Below are positions 58,202-64,000 of a stretch of DNA of 64,000 nucleotides, one piece after another. The stretch's first letter is position 1. Every line of letters begins with the position of its first letter. The stretch is taken from NCBI GenBank assembly GCA_008330645.1, contig VLTN01000020.1, forward strand, positions 124,001 to 188,000. Reading direction: 5' to 3'. Under the pieces are notes generated by a model that made no database searches, was not told the origin of the DNA, and was given only the letters and a program-made list of their open reading frames with translations. The position numbers and the translations under genes are program-made. Source of the DNA: Cafeteria roenbergensis (lineage: Eukaryota; Sar; Bigyra; Bicosoecida; Cafeteriaceae).

Positions 58202-58713
58202 CGTGGGCAGGGGTGCCGCACGGCGCGCGGCTGCTGCTCGCTCCTCGAGGCGCTGGGTGCGCCTGCCGGCCCGCTGCGTTGGGCGAACGGCGCCCCGCCG
58301 GCCGGCCCGGAGCGGACCAGCCAGCTGTGAGGCTGCTCGCGTTGAGTGGGGTCGATTGCCGCGGTGCGGCTGCGCGCGCGCGTTGCCGCAATCCGCGGCG
58401 ACTGCCAAGAGAGAGAGCAACAGGCGCTGTGCCCCCAGCGCTGCGCTGCAGATTTGAGTGCGATGCACACTCGCCCCGCAACACAGTGCACCACATTGCA
58501 CGCCTCGCCAAGGGCCTCGGTCCTCCGTGGCCTCCCAGAGCCGCGCTGGCTTGCGCGTCGGCACGAGTTCAAGCGCGGGTTCCGGAACATTTGCCGCGGG
58601 CAGAGGCGCCTGACAGCGAAGCTTGCGAGTCAGCAGCCGCAAGCTCGAGCAGCACTCCGCCCGCTTGGGGCCCGGCCACGAGGCCAGCCGCGCCAGGGAG
58701 CTGAGTCTTGACA
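58202..58713. other. Intergenic interval between tandem genes, nothing recognised
   Basis: 512 bases between the LYR gene and the mitochondrial intermediate peptidase gene. No repeat, RNA gene or coding exon was recognised. Confidence 0.45.
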
Positions 58714-61398
58714 ATGCTGCGCGCATCTGCCGGCGCCAGGGCGCTTCGCGCGGCTTCGGCCCGTCTGGCTGACGTTGCGGCGGCGCAGACCCGATCGGCC
58801 AGCACCAACCTGTGGGACCGCATGCGGCAGATTGTCGGCGGCGAGCCTGCGGGCGGCGAGGCGACGGGGCTGTTTGGGATCGACGCGCTGCGGCGCCCCG
58901 AGGACTTTGAGGCGGAGGCGCAGCGCGCGGTTGCCGAGTGCGAGGAGCTGATCAAGTCCATCACCTCGCAGGCCCTGCCCAACACCGAGACGGTGCAGCG
59001 CCTCGACAAAATCAGCGACGTGGTTTGCAAGGTCGTGGATGCCGCGGAGCTATGCCGGCATGTGCACTCGTCGTCGCAGTGGCGCGAGGCTTCACAGCAG
59101 GTGTTTGGGACGCTGATGCACTTTGTGTTCCAGCTCAACGCGAACCGGGAGCTCTTCGACGCCGTGGCGCCCCTCGTCCGAGACTCCAAGCTGCGGGGCT
59201 TGCTGGACCCCGAGTCGAGGCGCGTTGCCGCGCTGCTCACGGAAGAGTTCGAGCGCCAGGGCGGAATTCACCTGCCAGAGGCGGACCGCGCCGCTGTGGT
59301 GGAGCGCCACGCCCGCATCGGCGACCTGTGTACCACCTTTGTGCAAAACACCATGCGGCCGCCCCAGACCTTCCGGGTGCGGCCTCGCTCGGCCCTGCGC
59401 CCGCTGCCCCGGCAGTACGAGCCGCTCTTCCCGCCGCAGCCCCCCTCCCTGGCGCCGGACGAGGCCGAGCTCGTGGCCTCCGCGCCCCTGTGCTCGGGCA
59501 TCCTTCAGCACGTGCAGGACCCGCAGGTGCGGCGGTCGGCCTACACTGCCATGCACTCGGTGAACGCGGGCAACCTGCCTGTGCTTCACGCCATCGCGCG
59601 CGAGCGGCACGCCCTCGCCACGTCGCTCGGACACACCTCCTTCGCCGACATGACCGCCCACGGCTCCGTGGCGGGCGACCCCGAGGGCGTTCTGCGCTTC
59701 CTGCACGAGCTCTCCGCCGGCCTGCGGCCCGCCGCTGCGGCCGACGCCGCGCGAGTGCTGGCCCGCAAGCAGACCATGGAGCGTGCCTTCGCCGGCGCCC
59801 AGCGCAACGAGAGCGACCCCACCACCCTGGAGGCCTGGGACGTGGAATTTTACCGGAAGGTTCTGCGGGAGGGTGACGGCGAGCGGGCCGCGGAGGCCTC
59901 CAGGCGGGCCCGGCTGCAGGCGCGGAGGAGCGCGGGCGCGGGCGCAGCGGGGCAGGCCGCGGCCGTCAGTGCCGACCAAGACGACCCAGACGACCCGGAC
60001 GGCGTGGCGGGCGCGGACGCGGCCCTGGCCGCGATTCACTGGCCAGACTACCTCAGTCTGCGCAACGTCATCGGCGGCATCCAGACCATCCTCAGGGAGG
60101 GGTTCGGGGTGGATATGGCGGAGGTGCGCGTGCGGGACGGCGAAGGGTGGGGCCTCGCCCCCGGCGAGGTGCGTAAGTTTGTGCTGCGCCACGCGGAGGA
60201 GGGGGAGCTCGGAACCGTCTTCCTCGACCTCTACTCCAGGCAGAACAAGGTGGGCGGTGCCGCTCAGTACGTCGTCAGGTGCGGGCGGCGGATCCACGAG
60301 TTCGAGCGGGCCGCGCAGCGGAGCAGGGCCGGCAGGGCCGCCGCGAGCGGGGCCGGAGAGCAGGCGGCCCAGGGCGCGGAGGACGGGGCCGGCGGCCCGG
60401 ACGGGGCCACGCAGCGCTCCGCCGCTGAGGCGGGCATTGAAAACGCGGGGCTGGACGCGGTGCGCCGCGGCTACCAGCTCCCGATCGTGGCGCTGGTGGC
60501 CTCCTTCCCGCGGCCCGAAGGCGCCCGCTCCGCGCTCGGCCTGGGGTCGGGCATGTGGGACGCTGGGGTGTCGCTCTCCCTGTCGCAGGCGGAGACGCTC
60601 TTCCACGAGTTCGGCCACGCGCTCCACTCCCTGCTCTCCCGCACCTCCTACCAGCACGTGAGCGGCACGCGGACCGCCCTGGACTTCGTCGAGGTGCCCT
60701 CCCACCTGTTCGAGACCTTCGCCACGGACCCCCGGGTGCTGCCGCGCTTCGCGACGCACGCGAGCACCGGGGAGCCGGTGCCCGCCGACGCCGTCGCGGC
60801 CATGCTTGCGCAGCGGAGGACCCTTCAGGCCCTCGACCTGCAGGGCCAGGTGACGCACTCGGTCTTCGACCAGGCCGCCTTCAGCGCCGCCCCCATGTCG
60901 GTTGCCTGCTCCTTCCTGCACCCAACCACCGGGCAGATCGTGCTCCCGACCTCCCACGAGGAGCTCGCCTCGGCGCCGGCAGCGGCTCTCACCGGCGCCG
61001 CAGCTGCCGTCCCGGCCGGCATCGACCTGTCCATGACGCCCGAAACGTTCAACTCCTCCGTCGTGCTGCGGGAGACGATGCGCCGACACTGCTCCTTCCC
61101 CCACGTGCCCGGGACGGCCTGGCAGGGCGGCTTTGCGCACATCGTGAGCTACGGCTCTGCATACTACAGCTACCTCTTCGCCAGGGCCAGCGCCGCGTCG
61201 CTCTGGGAGAAGCTCTTTGAGGCGGACCCGCTCTCCCGGCAGGCGGGCGACAGATACCGGGCCGACGTGCTGGCCAGGGGCGGCACTGAGGACCCCGGCG
61301 ACACGCTGGAGCGAGTGCTGGGCAGCCGCCCCTCGGCAGCCTCGCTGCTGCGTCGTCTTGGGCTGCACGACGCGCCCGACGGGGAACGGCGCCGCTGA
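58714..61398 (+). CDS. MIPEP: Mitochondrial intermediate peptidase (M3 family)
   Basis: One exon, 894 residues, from ATG 58714. The N-terminus MLRASAGARALRAASARLAD is Arg/Ala/Ser-rich with no acidic residue until position 20, a good mitochondrial presequence. The body follows the MIP family: GLFGIDALRRPEDFEAEAQR, then ISDVVCKVVDAAELCRHVH. The M3 metallopeptidase site is LFHEFGHALHSLL (HEFGH near residue 630). The third zinc ligand is in the following ALDFVEVPSHLFETF. C-terminal motifs include RRTLQALDLQGQVTHSVFD and HIVSYGSAYYSYLFA. The enzyme trims an octapeptide from some imported precursors in the matrix. An Ala/Gly/Asp-rich insertion lies near residues 400-440, and another near 540-570. 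Human MIPEP has 713 residues, so the extra length is insertions. Confidence 0.93.
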   Translation: MLRASAGARALRAASARLADVAAAQTRSASTNLWDRMRQIVGGEPAGGEATGLFGIDALRRPEDFEAEAQRAVAECEELIKSITSQALPNTETVQRLDKISDVVCKVVDAAELCRHVHSSSQWREASQQVFGTLMHFVFQLNANRELFDAVAPLVRDSKLRGLLDPESRRVAALLTEEFERQGGIHLPEADRAAVVERHARIGDLCTTFVQNTMRPPQTFRVRPRSALRPLPRQYEPLFPPQPPSLAPDEAELVASAPLCSGILQHVQDPQVRRSAYTAMHSVNAGNLPVLHAIARERHALATSLGHTSFADMTAHGSVAGDPEGVLRFLHELSAGLRPAAAADAARVLARKQTMERAFAGAQRNESDPTTLEAWDVEFYRKVLREGDGERAAEASRRARLQARRSAGAGAAGQAAAVSADQDDPDDPDGVAGADAALAAIHWPDYLSLRNVIGGIQTILREGFGVDMAEVRVRDGEGWGLAPGEVRKFVLRHAEEGELGTVFLDLYSRQNKVGGAAQYVVRCGRRIHEFERAAQRSRAGRAAASGAGEQAAQGAEDGAGGPDGATQRSAAEAGIENAGLDAVRRGYQLPIVALVASFPRPEGARSALGLGSGMWDAGVSLSLSQAETLFHEFGHALHSLLSRTSYQHVSGTRTALDFVEVPSHLFETFATDPRVLPRFATHASTGEPVPADAVAAMLAQRRTLQALDLQGQVTHSVFDQAAFSAAPMSVACSFLHPTTGQIVLPTSHEELASAPAAALTGAAAAVPAGIDLSMTPETFNSSVVLRETMRRHCSFPHVPGTAWQGGFAHIVSYGSAYYSYLFARASAASLWEKLFEADPLSRQAGDRYRADVLARGGTEDPGDTLERVLGSRPSAASLLRRLGLHDAPDGERRR

Positions 61399-61805
61399 TC
61401 GCGGGGGCGCCGCCGGCAGCCGAGGCAGCCTCGCGAGCGTTTGGACTGAGTGGGACCGCGCGCGATCGCCTCCCCCCCCCCCTCCCAGCTCTGATTGGCG
61501 CGAGGCCGGCTGTGCGCGCGCTGACGGGGAATACCGGCTTGGCCCGCTACACCGAGGCAAGTTGTGTGGAACGACCGTCGCAACACGCCAGCTCGTATTA
61601 TGCAACGCGCCACAAGTGCCCCTTGGCGCAGGCACACCATGCTGGCCACACGCCCCGCTCATCACACACTCTGTCAGCGCTCGCGCCGGCCACAATCAAG
61701 GTGGGTTGCTCAACCCCTCTCGCGCTCTCTCGGCGGGGCCGTTGCCTGAGCCGAGGGGACAGCCGCTGCCAACGGTCTGGGGGCGCTTCGACTCAGCAGC
61801 CTGTC
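61399..61805. other. Convergent intergenic interval, nothing recognised
   Basis: 407 bases between the stop codons of MIPEP (+) and the ankyrin-repeat gene (-). It contains a C10 run near 61470 but no recognisable gene or RNA. Confidence 0.5.
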
Positions 61806-64000
61806 CTAGGGCTCTGCCAGACGGGCGATGGCATGGAGCCTTCGCTCGAGGAGGCTGACCCGAGCAACAAGGGCGGCGTTCCTGCGACGCAGCGCCGCGT
61901 TGTCGCCTTCCAGCTCGCCCACGAGAGCCTCAAGGGCTTCAACATTGGCCGACCCGGAGTCAGGAATGACGATGGCGCTGCTGGTCGCGGCCGCTGAGCC
62001 CGCTGTCGAAGGCCCCGTGGCCGCTCCTGCGGCACTGGCGCCCCGGCCGCCATCCGCGGCCGAAGCGCCGCTGCCGGCGGGCTCGGACGAAGTGCGCTCT
62101 GCAGGGCGCGGCATGCCTGCCCCAGCCTCCGCCCCGGCGGGCGAGCGGCTGCTGAGGATGGCCCCCACGGAGATGGATCCGGATGGCGACCCGAGGCCTG
62201 ACCCGGCTGGGGAGGGAGTCGACGCGTGCGAGGCGGGCCCTGCCGGTGGCTCCGCCGGCGCCCCGGCAGAGCTGTGCCCTGCAGAGCCAGATCGAGAGTG
62301 CGGGAGGGAGCTTGACGCCTCGGTCGTCCGGGGCTGGCCGGCCGCGGCTGACGCCTCGACAGTGCGCGGCCGCCGCGGAGTGGCTTGCTGGAGCCTCTCC
62401 CAAGACGTGGCGCGCGCATCGGCGGAGCCGCCGCCATCCGTGGTCGGGTGCCCCCGTCGGAGCGTTTCTCCGGGCACGGCCGCAGCGGCTGGCGCCGGCG
62501 TCGGGAGGGCAGCAGAGCCAGGGGGTCCGCCGGGCACGGAAGGCCTGCCTGACGTGGAAGGGTACGCCGCGAAGTGGGAGGCATCAGGAGAGCCCGGCCG
62601 GGCCGGCGTCACGGGCTCCAGCGGCGGCAAGCCCGGCGTGGCGGGCGCTGCGTCGCCGGCGCCCCCTCCTCCGGGCAGACCCGTGGCAGAGCCGCGCTGC
62701 TCGTGCGCCTCGGGCTGCCTTGGGGAGGGCCGGGCTGCAGGGGCAGGCTGGCTCGCAGGGCCGCCGGCAGCGCCCCGGCTGGCTGCGCTTGCGCGGGGCG
62801 GGTGGGCGTCGGTGCGCCGGCCGGGAAGGGTGGGCGGCTGCACCGCTCTCCGGCCCTCCGCAGCGTGCGGGTCTGGCTCTGCCTGGTGGTCGGCGCTCCC
62901 TTGCAGCTGGCGGGCTCTCGGCGCCGACGCTGAAGGCGGATCCGTCCGCGTAGGCAGCAGCGGGCCGGGCCGGGCGTGCGGCGGCCCCGAAGGCGCCACG
63001 GACGAGGGCGCGACCTCCGCCGGCGCGCCACCGCTGGCCGGCGGCTGCCCGCTGGCGCCGTGCGAGCGTGGCGCGCCTGCGCGAGAGTCGGGTGGCGGGG
63101 CGCCGTTGCTGGCCCTGCTGCTGCTGGCCGCAGAGATGGCGCCACGACTGCCCTCAGTCGCCTCCTCATCAGCATCAGCATCAGCATCAGCACCGGCACC
63201 AGCATCAACATCGGCACCAGCATCAGCACCAGCATCATCGCCCTCCGGGGCTGCCTCCGCCTCCGCCTCCGCCTCCGCCTCCGCAGCGGAAGCGGCCGCC
63301 AACGCTGGTGCTTTCGCCGCCCCACCACCCTGTGCCGCAGCTATGGAGGCAGCCTGTGATCCGGCAGCCTCGCCTCCGCGCCCGCGCCCGCGGCCGCCGC
63401 CGCCGCCGCCTCCATCGCCTTCGTCGTCCCCTGCAGCCGACTCAGGTGCCGGGTCGAAGCTCTCCACGTCGGCTCGGGCCAGGCGCCTGGCGGCGGTGGG
63501 ATCCGGCTCCGCGGCCCCGTCCTCCGTGCTGTCTGGGTGGCCCGCCCTGCCCGCGTCAGCGCCCTGCGGCGGCGGCGACTCGGGCCGCGGCACTGCGGTC
63601 GCCAGAGCGGCTGCGGCCGCCGCCGGGTCCTCGTCGAGGTGCAGGTACCTTGCGAGATCGGCGTGCACGGCGCCAGTTGCCTCGAAGTCGAGGAGCATCC
63701 TCTCGATGGAAGGGCTGCAGCCCAGGTCCCGGGCGATCTGCAGGGGCGAGTCGCGCTGGTAGTGGTTTTGGGCCAGGTCGAGGTCCCGGCCCAGGTCCAG
63801 CAGCATGTGCACGGCCTCGGGGGAGCCGGAGCGCAGCGCGAGGAGGAGGGGGGTGATGCGGAGCGGGTAGATGGCGCGGGAGTTGCAGCGGGTCCTGCGG
63901 TCGAGCAGGAGCTGACGCACGACGGACAAGTGCCGCTGCTGCGTAGCGATGAGCAGAGGCGTCACGCCGTCCATCCGGGCGGCGTTGGGGTTGGCCCGGC
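61806..64000 (-). CDS. Ankyrin-repeat protein with a C-terminal leucine zipper, 5' end outside the window
   Basis: The frame is open to the right edge of the window, so the start lies beyond 64000. The visible 730 residues begin with ankyrin repeats: MDGVTPLLIATQQRHLSVVR, then ITPLLLALRSGSPEAVHMLL and SPLQIARDLGCSPSIERML. About 550 residues of Ala/Gly/Pro/Ser-rich disordered sequence follow, with Asp-Ala repeats encoded near 63166-63290. The last 50 residues form a classic leucine-zipper helix (ALEALVGELEGDNAALRRRN, then ARVSLLERRLHAIARL). Ankyrin plus zipper suggests a dimeric adaptor. No family was named. The disordered middle makes recognition by eye impossible. Confidence 0.75.
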   Translation of the reverse strand, partial: RANPNAARMDGVTPLLIATQQRHLSVVRQLLLDRRTRCNSRAIYPLRITPLLLALRSGSPEAVHMLLDLGRDLDLAQNHYQRDSPLQIARDLGCSPSIERMLLDFEATGAVHADLARYLHLDEDPAAAAAALATAVPRPESPPPQGADAGRAGHPDSTEDGAAEPDPTAARRLARADVESFDPAPESAAGDDEGDGGGGGGGRGRGRGGEAAGSQAASIAAAQGGGAAKAPALAAASAAEAEAEAEAEAAPEGDDAGADAGADVDAGAGADADADADEEATEGSRGAISAASSSRASNGAPPPDSRAGAPRSHGASGQPPASGGAPAEVAPSSVAPSGPPHARPGPLLPTRTDPPSASAPRARQLQGSADHQAEPDPHAAEGRRAVQPPTLPGRRTDAHPPRASAASRGAAGGPASQPAPAARPSPRQPEAHEQRGSATGLPGGGGAGDAAPATPGLPPLEPVTPARPGSPDASHFAAYPSTSGRPSVPGGPPGSAALPTPAPAAAAVPGETLRRGHPTTDGGGSADARATSWERLQQATPRRPRTVEASAAAGQPRTTEASSSLPHSRSGSAGHSSAGAPAEPPAGPASHASTPSPAGSGLGSPSGSISVGAILSSRSPAGAEAGAGMPRPAERTSSEPAGSGASAADGGRGASAAGAATGPSTAGSAAATSSAIVIPDSGSANVEALEALVGELEGDNAALRRRNAALVARVSLLERRLHAIARLAEP
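63166..63290. repeat. Coding trinucleotide repeats (Asp-Ala and Ala-Glu) in the ankyrin gene
   Basis: An imperfect tca/gca repeat (minus-strand reading gives alternating Asp, Ala and Gly) is followed by a gcctcc repeat (minus-strand Ala-Glu). Both are in frame within the ankyrin-repeat gene and expand its disordered middle. Confidence 0.85.

Noticed and set aside
59092-61695. Long minus-strand open frame covering the MIPEP gene
   Set aside because: The plus strand encodes a complete M3 peptidase with its zinc site. The antisense product has no recognisable motif.
1-64000. Viral insertions, retroelements, DNA transposons or CRISPR arrays
   Set aside because: No reverse transcriptase, integrase, transposase, capsid or packaging-ATPase motif, no long terminal or inverted repeats, no drop in GC content, and no spaced direct repeats were seen.
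1-64000. A bacterial origin for this DNA, considered because of the high GC content
   Set aside because: Spliced eukaryotic core genes (PSMB1, RPB7, SEC11, KIFBP, ELP2) with family-consistent introns rule it out.

Overview
This window is nuclear DNA from a compact, very GC-rich unicellular eukaryote. The genes are clearly eukaryotic (proteasome, Pol II, spliceosome, Elongator, signal peptidase complex). Introns are short GT-AG introns, mostly about 65 to 500 bases. Many proteins carry Ala, Gly or Ser runs written in GC-rich codons. KIF-binding protein, an ASH-domain protein and EF-hand/Sfi1-like proteins point to a ciliated or flagellated cell. No plastid, viral or transposon gene was recognised. 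A heterotrophic GC-rich flagellate (a bicosoecid such as Cafeteria) or another GC-rich alga or protist would fit, but the sequence alone does not settle the lineage.

Layout: 3' end of dihydropteridine reductase (+); giant bZIP-like low-complexity protein (-); SURF6/Rrp14 (+); FHA-RING E3 ligase (-); SMU1 (+); EF-hand-like protein (-); BAF-like helix-hairpin-helix protein (+); Arg/Ser-rich protein (+); EF-hand/Sfi1-like/WW/zinc protein (-); short coiled-coil protein (+); SEC11 (-); RRM-like protein (+); METTL16 (-); proteasome beta-6/PSMB1 (-); RPB7 (+); ASH-domain protein (-); SLC25A38 glycine carrier (+); ELP2 (-); KIFBP (+); possible small gene (-); Ala-rich coiled-coil protein (+); nicotinate phosphoribosyltransferase (-); degenerate DEG15/HtrA-like protein with PDZ (+); LYR-motif protein with acidic tail (+); mitochondrial intermediate peptidase (+); ankyrin-repeat protein (-, running off the right edge).

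The genes do not form one pathway. They are mainly housekeeping functions: ribosome biogenesis, splicing and U6 modification, transcription, proteolysis, ER translocation, mitochondrial import and haem supply, NAD and pterin metabolism. Several large lineage-specific proteins sit between them. The most striking organisational feature is that neighbouring genes nearly always lie on opposite strands, giving alternating head-to-head and tail-to-tail pairs. Exon structures were rebuilt by matching splice-site phase with protein-family alignment done by eye. Twenty-eight introns were placed; 21 donors read GTGAG and 25 acceptors read GCAG.
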